Below, one piece after another: positions 17,425-24,454 of a DNA stretch of 38,809 nucleotides. Each line of letters begins with the position of its first letter. Within the stretch, counting starts at the first letter, position 1. The notes under the pieces were generated by a model, which was not told the origin of the DNA, ran no database searches, and was given only the letters and a program-made list of their open reading frames with translations. The DNA comes from Methanolacinia sp964465295. Its GTDB lineage: Archaea > Halobacteriota > Methanomicrobia > Methanomicrobiales > Methanomicrobiaceae. Location of the stretch: NCBI GenBank assembly GCA_964465295.1, contig CAYXKC010000006.1, positions 1 to 38,809 on the forward strand. Direction: 5' to 3'. The position numbers were made by a program, and so were the translations under genes.

Positions 17425-18183
17425 CTATTTTCTGCGGGCCTGTTCAATATCCGTGAGAACCATCGAACCGGCGACGATTATCCTGTTCTGGTCGTAAATA
17501 ACCTCACCATCCTCACGCGTTCTTATACTAACTCTTCTCTTCAGTTTGTCTGCCACCTTTTTGAGCTCTTCAAACTTCAGGGGAGGGATTGAACCCCAGA
17601 CTCCCTGCTGGAGTACAAGTTCGACATCCCCGGCCTCCCGTGCTATATACTCGACATCCTCCTCTCTTCCGGGGAAAAGGGTGATGACCACCTGGAATTC
17701 AGGCAGGGTTCCGTTCGCATGAGCCTCCCTGCAGATCTTAAGCGAACGCTTAATCCTTTCAACCGCTTCAGGGCCGACTTTAAGCATCCTCGGGTAATGC
17801 TCCCACCTTGTCTTGATATCAAGATGCACGAGATCGATGAGTCCTTCCCTGATCATCTCCTCAAGTGTTTCAGGAAAAATGCCGTTAGTCTGGATTCCTA
17901 CAGAGAGATTCATCTTTCTGCACCGTCTTGAGAGTTCAAGTACCGCATCCTTCTGCATCGACGCCTCGCCCCCGGAAAAGATTACTCCCGATATACAAAG
18001 CCGGGAATCTTTTATCATATCTTCAATTTCATCGATATCGTGAAGGTCTTCTCCGATCTGGATATCCCTGTTGTGGCAGTAGTAGCATCTTACGGGGCAT
18101 CCCCTGAAAAAAACGGTGCATACGGCTCTCCCCCGCCAGTCAACTGTGCTTAAAGGGACGAACCCGCCAAAATTTATCTTCAA
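17425..18183 (-). CDS. Radical SAM activating enzyme, probable anaerobic ribonucleotide reductase activase (NrdG-like)
   Basis: A 252-residue radical SAM enzyme. The 4Fe-4S binding motif is in RGCPVRCYYCHN (C-x3-C-x2-C), preceded by DWRGRAVCTVFF, followed by GVIFSGGEAS and VGIQTNG, the usual SAM-contact elements. This arrangement fits activases of glycyl-radical enzymes, most likely anaerobic ribonucleoside-triphosphate reductase in a methanogen, although the partner gene is not in the window and other activases cannot be excluded. The start is TTG 18183, 6 nt after GGGAGG. The stop overlaps the ribosome site of the next gene. Confidence 0.82.
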   Translation of the reverse strand: MKINFGGFVPLSTVDWRGRAVCTVFFRGCPVRCYYCHNRDIQIGEDLHDIDEIEDMIKDSRLCISGVIFSGGEASMQKDAVLELSRRCRKMNLSVGIQTNGIFPETLEEMIREGLIDLVHLDIKTRWEHYPRMLKVGPEAVERIKRSLKICREAHANGTLPEFQVVITLFPGREEDVEYIAREAGDVELVLQQGVWGSIPPLKFEELKKVADKLKRRVSIRTREDGEVIYDQNRIIVAGSMVLTDIEQARRK

Positions 18184-18328
18184 AAATATCCTCCCTGTTG
18201 ATTATTATGTTTCTCACCGGGAAACATGAAGGTTTCAATTTGCAGGCGGCCCGGAAAGTTACCCGGGTGATACCGTTCCGGCAAAGATAATAGAGTTTGA
18301 ATACAATCTACTGCACAGGACAGGCGCA

Positions 18329-18970
18329 ATGAGGCCCAAATTAATTATATCCGTCTCATCGGTAGAGGATTTCATAACTGCAGCCGGGCACAATCCCGAC
18401 CTGATAGAGATCAGGATCGATCTTTTAGGCGGGGACGAGGACGAACTGCTTGAAAAATGCAGGGAGAAGACTCAGGTACCCCTTATAGGTACTGTCAGGT
18501 CCCGGGATGAAGGAGGAAAATTTGAAGGAACGCCGGAGGAATGGTTCGATAAGATCGCGGTCTGGATACCATTATGCGAATATATCGATATTGAAAGGCC
18601 CTATTCAGACTATTCCGGCCGGGTGAAGGATCGGGGGAAGAAAGTGATCTCGTCCGTTCATCTTGATTATATGCCTGAGATAAATGGTTTAATCTCTATT
18701 GAAGAGAACCTGGAAGAGTACGGAGACATTCCAAAGATAATCGTTACACCTGAAAGCCGGCAGGATATTCTCCTGCTCTCCGGGTTCACCCTGGAATGTC
18801 AAAAACCTGTGATAACCGGAGTTATGGGCAGTGATTTCAGGTGGGCGAGGGCTCTCTGCTGTATTTTCGGTTCATTTGGCGTCTTCTGTCATACAGGTTC
18901 TCCGGCATCTGCCGGACAATACCATATCGACGAGATGAAAGAGATATTCTCTCTGCTTGATATCAGGTGA
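18329..18970 (+). CDS. aroD: 3-dehydroquinate dehydratase, type I
   Basis: Type I dehydroquinase converts 3-dehydroquinate to 3-dehydroshikimate in aromatic amino acid synthesis through a lysine Schiff base. In this 213-residue protein the substrate-binding EIRIDLL is near the N-terminus, TVRSRDEGGKFEG follows, the general-base His is in SVHLDYM, the Schiff-base Lys is in PKIIVTPES, and the C-terminal binding segment is HTGSPASAGQYHIDEM. No other aromatic pathway gene is adjacent. It is divergent from the radical-SAM gene, with 145 nt between them. Confidence 0.9.
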   Translation: MRPKLIISVSSVEDFITAAGHNPDLIEIRIDLLGGDEDELLEKCREKTQVPLIGTVRSRDEGGKFEGTPEEWFDKIAVWIPLCEYIDIERPYSDYSGRVKDRGKKVISSVHLDYMPEINGLISIEENLEEYGDIPKIIVTPESRQDILLLSGFTLECQKPVITGVMGSDFRWARALCCIFGSFGVFCHTGSPASAGQYHIDEMKEIFSLLDIR

Positions 18971-19031
18971 TTTTACCGTCAAAACCGGAATGCAATTACA
19001 AAAATAAAGAAAATCCCCTGACTTTTAACCC

Positions 19032-19176
19032 ATGCAGAAAGAAATAGAAGAGATGAGAAACGAGATAAAAACACTGCGGATGTGTCATGGTCCATATCTC
19101 AAAAGTGGCGGAATGGGAGTCGATCCGCTGCGAGAGCTTTGATAAAAGGATGGATATGATAATCACCGAAAAATAG
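19032..19176 (+). pseudogene. Possible frameshifted small coiled-coil ORF
   Basis: ATG 19032 opens a 36-codon ORF (MQKEIEEMRNEIKTLRMCHG...) that stops at 19142. A second frame open from ATG 19087 continues to 19176 with VAEWESIRCESFDKRMDM. A one-base shift near 19110 would join them into one charged, coiled-coil-like protein of about 47 residues. This could be a decayed gene, a sequencing error, or chance. It sits directly upstream of the cdc48 promoter region. I do not recognise a family. Confidence 0.25.
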
Positions 19177-19230
19177 GTCATAATGATAAGATAACCAGAC
19201 AGTTTTCAGGCAACAATTTTTGAGATAGTT

Positions 19231-19238
19231 TTATATAT
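19231..19238 (+). promoter_or_regulatory. TATA box for cdc48
   Basis: TTATATAT within an AT-rich stretch, 48 nt before the cdc48 start codon. Given the usual archaeal spacing, transcription would begin near 19258-19263, inside or just after the left arm of the inverted repeat. Confidence 0.55.
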
Positions 19239-19251
19239 TAGTCATACTTAC

Positions 19252-19286
19252 TAATGGTAAACGTAAGCTTACGAGGTTTACCATTA
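19252..19286 (+). promoter_or_regulatory. Long inverted repeat covering the cdc48 leader and start codon
   Basis: Perfect 11-bp arms TAATGGTAAAC (19252-19262) and GTTTACCATTA (19276-19286) flank a 10-nt palindrome GTAAGCTTAC and the trinucleotide GAG. The right arm contains the A of the start codon and the last base of the GAGG ribosome site. As DNA it would suit a dimeric repressor at the transcription start; as RNA it would hide the start codon. Cdc48-hsp20 in Archaeoglobus fulgidus is controlled by the regulator HSR1 at a palindrome, and Phr of Pyrococcus controls hsp20 and an AAA ATPase, so heat-shock control is plausible here. Confidence 0.65.
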
Positions 19287-21781
19287 TGACAGATAAAAGT
19301 TCTTATGAAGTAATTATTAAAGAAGCGGCGCATGAAGATGCAGGGAGGGGAATTGCCAGGCTCAGCATCGACGTCATGCAGCAGATGGGCCTTCGCAGCG
19401 GAGATCTGATTCAGATATCCGGAAAAGCGAAGGCCGCGGCGATTGTATGGCCCGGCTACAGCCAGGATACAGGAAAGGCCGTCATACGCATCGACGGAAA
19501 TACGAGATCCAATCTTCGTTCAGGAATTGACGAAAGAGTCAGGATCTGCAGGGTCGATGCGAAATATGCAGAGAAGATTACGATACAGCCCACCCAGCCT
19601 GTAACCCTTAGAGGCGGCGAGCAGTATATGGCAAGACTGCTGAACGGACGGCCTGTAATAGAAGGCCAGGTGTTCAGGGTCAATATCATGGGCAATGCCC
19701 TGAGCTTTGCAATCTCAAAAGTCAAACCTTCAGGTGTTGCAATAGTCGGGCCCGGAACTTCGATTGAGATAAAAGAGACGCCCTATGAACCCGAAGAAGG
19801 GGGCAAAAAGGATGTTCCTGACGTCCATTATGAAGATATAGGCGGTCTTGGGAGAGAACTCGACCAGGTTCGCGAGATGATCGAACTGCCCTTAAGGCAC
19901 CCGGAACTGTTCAAAAAGATCGGTATCGAGCCCCCAAAGGGAGTCCTTCTTTACGGACCTCCGGGAACAGGAAAAACACTCATAGCAAAGGCTGTTGCAA
20001 ACGAGGTCGATGCAAACTTCATCACACTCTCCGGTCCGGAGATCATGAGCAAGTACTATGGTGAAAGCGAAGGAAAGCTCAGGGAGGTCTTCGAGCAGGC
20101 TGAAGAGAACGCCCCGACGATCATATTCATAGACGAGATCGACTCAATCGCCCCGAAGAGGGAAGAGACTAAGGGAGAGGTCGAGCAGAGAATCGTAGCA
20201 CAGCTTCTGGCCCTTATGGACGGCCTTAAGGGCCGCGGAGAGGTGATTGTCATTGCTGCGACAAACCTGCCGGACAACATCGACCCCGCATTGAGGAGAG
20301 GCGGAAGGTTCGACCGTGAGATCGAGATCGGCATCCCCGACAGGAAGGGAAGACTCGAGATCTTCCAGGTTCACACAAGAGGCGTTCCGCTTGACATCGA
20401 CGATATCGTCATTACAAAAGAGGAGAGCGAGGAGCTTGGAAAAACATTCGCCGAACTCGGTGAAGAGGAAGGGAAAAAGTACGAAAAGGATCTCAAACGC
20501 AACAAATTCCTCGAACCCTTTGCGGCAGTAACCCACGGATTTGTAGGTGCAGACGTCTCGCTCCTGGTAAAGGAAGCCGCGATGCACGCCCTTCGCAGGG
20601 AACTGAAGAACCTGAAGACGATCGATGATATCCCCCCGGAGATAATCGAGAAGATCAAGGTTACAAAAGACGACTTTGACGAGGCCTTAAAGCACGTCGA
20701 GCCGTCCGCAATGCGCGAGGTCCTGGTCGAGATACCCAACATATCCTGGGACGACATCGGAGGTCTCGAAGAGGTCAAGGAAGAGCTCGTCGAAGCTGTG
20801 GAGTGGCCGTTGAAATATCCGGATATATTCTCGAGACTCAAAACTGCGCCCCCCAGCGGTATCCTGCTCTTCGGACCGCCGGGAACGGGTAAGACGCTGC
20901 TTGCAAAAGCGGTTGCAAACAAGACCGAAGTGAACTTCATATCCGTCAAAGGGCCGGAGCTTCTCTCTAAATGGGTGGGAGAATCGGAGAAGGGCATCAG
21001 GAATATATTCCGGAAGGCGAGGCAGGCGGCACCTTCGATCATATTCTTCGACGAGATAGATTCCCTCCTCCCGAAGAGGGGATCTTATGAAGGATCTTCC
21101 CACGTAACAGAGAGCGTAGTCAGCCAGATACTGACCGAACTCGACGGGCTCGAGGAGCTTAAGAACGTAATCGTCCTCGGGGCGACGAACAGGCCGGATC
21201 TCCTCGACGAAGCCCTGATGAGACCGGGGAGGCTTGACCGGACGATCTACGTCCCTGCGCCAGACGCAGAGGCCAGGAAGAAGATCTTCGATGTATATCT
21301 GAAGGACCAGGACTCGATAATCTCAAAGGATATCGATATCGACGAAATGGTAAAAAAGACCGAAGGCTATGTCGGTGCGGATATCGAGATGCTTGTCCGC
21401 GAGGCCAAACTGGCGGCTATGAGGGACTTCATCTCAAATACCGCGGGTATGAGCGATGAGGACCGGGGAAAGGCCTTATCCAACGTGATGGTTACAAAGA
21501 AGCAGGTGGACGAGGCCATGAGAAAGGTCAGGGGAACGCTCGACTCATCAACAATAGAGGAGTATGACAGGAAATCCTGGCCGCTCCTTTTCCATGCGGA
21601 CGAGAGGGAGATCCTTGAAAAAGCCGCTTCGCTGGTGAAAAGGGTATCATACGACCCCGGAAACGAACAGGCGGATCTTAAATCAGGTGAGCTGAAGAAA
21701 GAAACCTATAAAACGAAAAAAGACCTGAAGAAGATTAAAGAACTATCAGGAGAGCTTGAAAAACTGCTGAACGAACAATAG
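19286..21781 (+). CDS. cdc48: Cdc48/VAT AAA+ unfoldase
   Basis: This hexameric ATPase unfolds proteins for the proteasome and other quality-control routes. The 831-residue chain has an N-domain (about 1-185, double-psi barrel start YEVIIKEAAHEDAGRGIARL), a D1 AAA domain with LLYGPPGTGKTLIAKAVANE and IIFIDEIDSIAPKRE, and a D2 domain with LLFGPPGTGKTLLAKAVANK and IIFFDEIDSLLPKRG, ending in a lysine-rich helical tail. It is longer than the usual 730-750 residues because of an insertion in D1 (about 374-410, SEELGKTFAELGEEEGKKYE) and the tail. GAGG lies 9 nt before the ATG. hsp20 follows by 17 nt. Confidence 0.96.
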   Translation: MTDKSSYEVIIKEAAHEDAGRGIARLSIDVMQQMGLRSGDLIQISGKAKAAAIVWPGYSQDTGKAVIRIDGNTRSNLRSGIDERVRICRVDAKYAEKITIQPTQPVTLRGGEQYMARLLNGRPVIEGQVFRVNIMGNALSFAISKVKPSGVAIVGPGTSIEIKETPYEPEEGGKKDVPDVHYEDIGGLGRELDQVREMIELPLRHPELFKKIGIEPPKGVLLYGPPGTGKTLIAKAVANEVDANFITLSGPEIMSKYYGESEGKLREVFEQAEENAPTIIFIDEIDSIAPKREETKGEVEQRIVAQLLALMDGLKGRGEVIVIAATNLPDNIDPALRRGGRFDREIEIGIPDRKGRLEIFQVHTRGVPLDIDDIVITKEESEELGKTFAELGEEEGKKYEKDLKRNKFLEPFAAVTHGFVGADVSLLVKEAAMHALRRELKNLKTIDDIPPEIIEKIKVTKDDFDEALKHVEPSAMREVLVEIPNISWDDIGGLEEVKEELVEAVEWPLKYPDIFSRLKTAPPSGILLFGPPGTGKTLLAKAVANKTEVNFISVKGPELLSKWVGESEKGIRNIFRKARQAAPSIIFFDEIDSLLPKRGSYEGSSHVTESVVSQILTELDGLEELKNVIVLGATNRPDLLDEALMRPGRLDRTIYVPAPDAEARKKIFDVYLKDQDSIISKDIDIDEMVKKTEGYVGADIEMLVREAKLAAMRDFISNTAGMSDEDRGKALSNVMVTKKQVDEAMRKVRGTLDSSTIEEYDRKSWPLLFHADEREILEKAASLVKRVSYDPGNEQADLKSGELKKETYKTKKDLKKIKELSGELEKLLNEQ

Positions 21782-21798
21782 ACGGAGAACAGTCTGCA

Positions 21799-22236
21799 AT
21801 GAACGAAGACAAAGACAGAGAAGATGAGAAATTCTACAGGATTATCAGGGAGATGATCAACGAAGCGATAAGATCGGGAAGATTCCCGGGCGACGGGAAT
21901 TTCTCGATCACCATTGCAGGAGGCAGTCTGCCGATCGATATCATCCCCGGGGGGCAGGATAATCTCCCCGAAGATAACGGCCCTGAGATTGTAAAGGATA
22001 TAAAACCGCATACCGAAATCCAGAACGTTGGAGACAGCGTAGTCGTATCGGCCGATCTGCCGGGTGCAAAGATTGAGGATACGGCGATAACTGCAACAGA
22101 CGACAGCATTGTCATCACCTCCCTCGCAGATAAGATCAGGTACTCGGCAAGAGTGAAGATCCCCCAGATAAGAAAAGAGACCCTGAAATATTCACTTAAG
22201 AACGGACTGCTTGAGGTCTCGGCCTCAACCGCATAA
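21799..22236 (+). CDS. hsp20: Divergent Hsp20/alpha-crystallin protein
   Basis: This small heat-shock protein has 145 residues: an acidic N-terminus rich in Asp, Glu and Arg, a Gly/Pro linker (SLPIDIIPGGQDNLPED), and a short alpha-crystallin-like domain (VGDSVVVSADLPGAKIEDTA, IVITSLADKIRYSARVKIP, SLKNGLLEVSAS). The GLLEV strand is typical; the C-terminal I-x-I tail of many Hsp20 proteins is missing. This form is the type found with archaeal cdc48. It lies 17 nt after cdc48 and is presumably in one transcript, acting as a holdase next to the unfoldase. Confidence 0.82.
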   Translation: MNEDKDREDEKFYRIIREMINEAIRSGRFPGDGNFSITIAGGSLPIDIIPGGQDNLPEDNGPEIVKDIKPHTEIQNVGDSVVVSADLPGAKIEDTAITATDDSIVITSLADKIRYSARVKIPQIRKETLKYSLKNGLLEVSASTA

Positions 22237-22251
22237 TCCTTTTTTTTTATT
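22237..22251 (+). terminator. Poly-T terminator after hsp20
   Basis: Directly after the hsp20 stop comes TCC and then ten T residues, interrupted once before TTTT. Such runs are sufficient for archaeal transcription termination. Confidence 0.6.
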
Positions 22252-22263
22252 TTGAGGCTTCCG

Positions 22264-22415
22264 GATTTATTATTCGGGTTACTGATTTGGGCGTTGATTA
22301 GGGCTTAAGCCCCTCCGGGGCAGATTTATTATTCCGGTTACTGATCAGGGCTTAAGCCCCTCCGGGCCAATATATTATTCCGGTTACTGATCAGGGCATA
22401 AGCCCCTCCGGGGCA
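22264..22415. repeat. Three tandem 46-59 bp repeats containing a GGGCTTAAGCCC palindrome
   Basis: Units at 22264-22322, 22323-22369 and 22370-22415 share TTATTATTCCGGTTACTGAT, then AGGGC(T/A)TAAGCCCCTCCGGG. The first unit carries about 13 extra bases. Each unit has the self-complementary GGGCTTAAGCCC followed by CCCCTCCGGGG, so each can form stem-loops. There is no spacer-repeat organisation like a CRISPR. The last unit merges into the larger dispersed element. Confidence 0.8.
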
Positions 22416-22621
22416 GCCCGGGCGCTAAATTCGCTTTGCGAATTTGCGCTACTATGATAGCCCGGTCTGGGCGCCACCCATCCGGGTGGCCCCGCCCGGG
22501 GCTTACGCCCAAAGAAGAGAACGATTGAAAAAATTAAGCCGGAGGGATGCTCGCCCATCCCTTTTGTGACCTATCGCGATGAGAGGGAGGATCTAAGGGA
22601 GGGGGAATCCTCCCCCTCCCT
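22391..22621 (+). repeat. Dispersed structured element, copy A
   Basis: About 230 bp that match, at roughly three bases in four by eye, the reverse complement of 35570-35793. Conserved parts in order are GCATAAGCCCCT, a hairpin AAATTCGC-TTT-GCGAATTT (22427-22445), CCCGGTCTGG, the hairpin GCCACCC-ATCC-GGGTGGC (22473-22490), GGGATGCT...CCATCCC, TATCGCGAT, and a terminal hairpin GGGAGGGGGA / TCCCCCTCCC (22597-22620). It lies between hsp20 and fbp and contains no convincing ORF. It could be a MITE-like mobile repeat or a structured RNA. Confidence 0.8.
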
Positions 22622-22735
22622 GAATATTATGTAATTCTAAGTAGAGCGATAGTTCTCATGTAAACAAAACACCCCAAAAAAAATCTATAATTATCTGTAA
22701 AACAATTATAACCAATCATTACAGGAGGAATCTGC
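22622..22735 (+). promoter_or_regulatory. fbp promoter region with a short inverted repeat
   Basis: An AT-rich leader between the repeat element and fbp. It contains TATAATT (22686-22692) and AATTATA (22704-22710) separated by 11 nt, which may include the TATA box or be an operator, and ends with the ribosome site AGGAGG (22723-22728). I see no ORF here. Confidence 0.35.
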
Positions 22736-23635
22736 ATAACGACACTTAAGGAATATCTCGATTCAGCCGGATGCGAACCTGCATTAACCGAACTCATCGT
22801 TCTTATAGCGGCACAGGCCAAACCGATCCGGGAGGCATTCATCGACAACCAGTCATATGCCGGAACGGAAAACACATCAGGGGAAGAGCAGGCTGCACTC
22901 GATGTGTGGTCTGACGAACATATCACACGCGTACTTGAAAAATCCGGGCTTGTAAAAGAACTTGCATCGGAGGAAAAGACCGGAGTGCTCAGATTCGATA
23001 ATGCAAGGGAGAATTATGCAGTCGTAATGGACCCGCTGGACGGATCATCCCTCATCCAGGTCAACCTCTGCGTAGGAACAATCATCGGGATATACGACAA
23101 CGGCAACGCCTTAAGCCCCGGCGAAGAGATGAGGGCGGCCATGTACATGCTCTACGGTCCGATGACTGTCCTCACCCTTACCGCCGGAAAAGGAGTATAT
23201 ACGTTTGCCATGGATAAAACCGGGGAATACAGGATGCTCGAGGGGCCGGTGAGAATGCCTGAAGGAAAGATCTACGGCAGCGGCGGTCTTAACAAAGACT
23301 GGACCTGCACGCATCGCGGTTTTATCGAGTCAATCGAAGGCGAGGGCGGCAAGCTCAGGTACTCAGGATCATTTGTTGCAGACTTCCACCAGATCCTGAA
23401 ATACGGCGGAATATACTGTTATCCCGCAACAGTCGACAATGATAAAGGAAAACTGAGGCTCGTTTTCGAGGCAAACCCGATAGGATTCATCGCAGAACAG
23501 GCAGGTGGCGCAATATCTGACGGCAGGATAAACCTCCTCGGGGTCAGGCCTGAAAAGACTAATCACAAGACCCCGATATACGTGGGAAGTAGCGGCCTTA
23601 TAAAAAGAATCGAAGAAATGCAAAATAAGAAATGA
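22736..23635 (+). CDS. fbp: Fructose-1,6-bisphosphatase class I, ATA start
   Basis: This gluconeogenic enzyme removes the 1-phosphate of fructose 1,6-bisphosphate. The 299-residue protein has the class I metal-site motif MDPLDGSSLIQVNLCVGTI (usually DPLDGSSNIDVN), GEEQAALDVWSDEH at the N-terminus, SGSFVADFHQILKYGGIY and EQAGGAISDGRINLLG. Class I enzymes occur in some methanogens, while many archaea use the unrelated class V enzyme. The first ATG/GTG/TTG is GTG 22904, which would cut off about 56 conserved residues. The frame is open to TAA 22709, and ATA 22736 lies 7 nt after AGGAGG, so ATA is the most likely start; ATC 22730 is too close. Confidence 0.9.
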   Translation: MTTLKEYLDSAGCEPALTELIVLIAAQAKPIREAFIDNQSYAGTENTSGEEQAALDVWSDEHITRVLEKSGLVKELASEEKTGVLRFDNARENYAVVMDPLDGSSLIQVNLCVGTIIGIYDNGNALSPGEEMRAAMYMLYGPMTVLTLTAGKGVYTFAMDKTGEYRMLEGPVRMPEGKIYGSGGLNKDWTCTHRGFIESIEGEGGKLRYSGSFVADFHQILKYGGIYCYPATVDNDKGKLRLVFEANPIGFIAEQAGGAISDGRINLLGVRPEKTNHKTPIYVGSSGLIKRIEEMQNKK

Positions 23636-23693
23636 TTCCTTATTCAGGGTTTATGGAAATTATTAATTACATATCGGCCCCATATAAAGGCAG

Positions 23694-23930
23694 ATGGTTA
23701 ACAGTATCGTATTGCCTATAAAAAAGGTCTATGCACTCATAGATTCTAAAATTATCGTAGAAATCAAGGACGAACCGAAGACACTCCGCGGCAGACTGGT
23801 TGCAGTCGACGAACACCTGAACATACACATGGATCAGGCGAGCGAATATATCGGTGAAGAGAGAGGACGGAATCTCGGAACACTTGTAATCAGGGGCAGC
23901 AATATCTTAACTATTGCACCCGAACTGTGA
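23694..23930 (+). CDS. LSm/Sm-like RNA-binding protein
   Basis: A 78-residue archaeal Sm-like protein expected to form heptameric rings that bind U-rich RNA. The Sm1 motif is in LRGRLVAVDEHLNIHMDQA and the Sm2 motif in LGTLVIRGSNILTI. No ribosome site is evident and TATATAA-like sequence lies close upstream, so the mRNA may be nearly leaderless. The next gene starts 10 nt after its stop, suggesting cotranscription of two RNA/transcription factors. Confidence 0.9.
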   Translation: MVNSIVLPIKKVYALIDSKIIVEIKDEPKTLRGRLVAVDEHLNIHMDQASEYIGEERGRNLGTLVIRGSNILTIAPEL

Positions 23931-23940
23931 TCAAATCCAG

Positions 23941-24294
23941 ATGGAACCTATGACAGATATTGAAGAAGAGGCATTGAAGATAATCCAGGCGAATCCCGAA
24001 GGCGTTCTTCAAAGCGAACTCTGGAAACTTCTTGATATTGACAGCAGAAAATGCTCCAGGGTGGTAAAAAAGATCGTCGATTCAGGTAAGATCGACAGGA
24101 TCGAGTCCAAATCAAACGGCGTAAAGACCTACCTGCTCAAAGCAAAGAAGAGCGCTGTAAACCCCGACCTTCTTCTTGCCGGCGGCGAACTTATCCCCTG
24201 CATCGGCTGCGAGGAGGAGTGCAGTGCCCAGGACTGCACCTATCTCATGGACTGGATGTACCAGCTTGCGATCGAAGAGTTTACAGACCAGTAA
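23941..24294 (+). CDS. Winged-helix protein with Fe-S-type cysteine cluster, RPC39/TFE-beta-like
   Basis: The 117-residue protein has an N-terminal winged helix (EEEALKIIQANPEGVLQSEL through YLLKAKKS) and a C-terminal Cys motif, PCIGCEEECSAQDCTYLMDW (C-x2-C-x3-C-x4-C, then a Tyr and Trp). The end of human RNA polymerase III subunit RPC39 has a comparable C-x2-C...NC-I-Y-M-x-x-W cluster that holds a 4Fe-4S centre, and archaeal TFE-beta shares this design. I therefore propose an archaeal TFE-beta-type factor that would help RNA polymerase open promoters. ATG 23941 is preferred over TTG 23914. A generic MarR-like regulator is the alternative. Confidence 0.65.
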   Translation: MEPMTDIEEEALKIIQANPEGVLQSELWKLLDIDSRKCSRVVKKIVDSGKIDRIESKSNGVKTYLLKAKKSAVNPDLLLAGGELIPCIGCEEECSAQDCTYLMDWMYQLAIEEFTDQ

Positions 24295-24454
24295 TCATAT
24301 TTTCATTTTTTTAATACGTTAATTTACACTTTTTAAGACACCTGGATTATTACTACCGGGTCAGGGTCAGACATTGATGCATAAATAAATCGTATCCTCC
24401 CCCGGATTTTTCGCCTGAAAGAAGATAAGTTATGCAAATCCTTATTAACGGATA
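24295..24454. other. Intergenic region without visible genes
   Basis: AT-rich sequence after the TFE-beta-like gene, with a T-run (24309-24315) likely to end that transcript and a TAAATAAAT sequence near 24380 that may be a promoter element for the next gene. No ORF or RNA gene is seen. Confidence 0.4.

Noticed and set aside
19252..19286. BirA-type operator upstream of cdc48
   Set aside because: GTAAAC...GTTTAC resembles the BirA box, but the spacing is shorter (13 rather than 16 between these cores), the pairing extends outward differently, and cdc48 has no biotin role.
20371..21042. 223-codon minus-strand ORF
   Set aside because: Antisense to the conserved D1/D2 region of cdc48, with no domain of its own.
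22264..22415. CRISPR array
   Set aside because: The repeats are contiguous, diverged and of uneven length, with no unique spacers and no cas genes.
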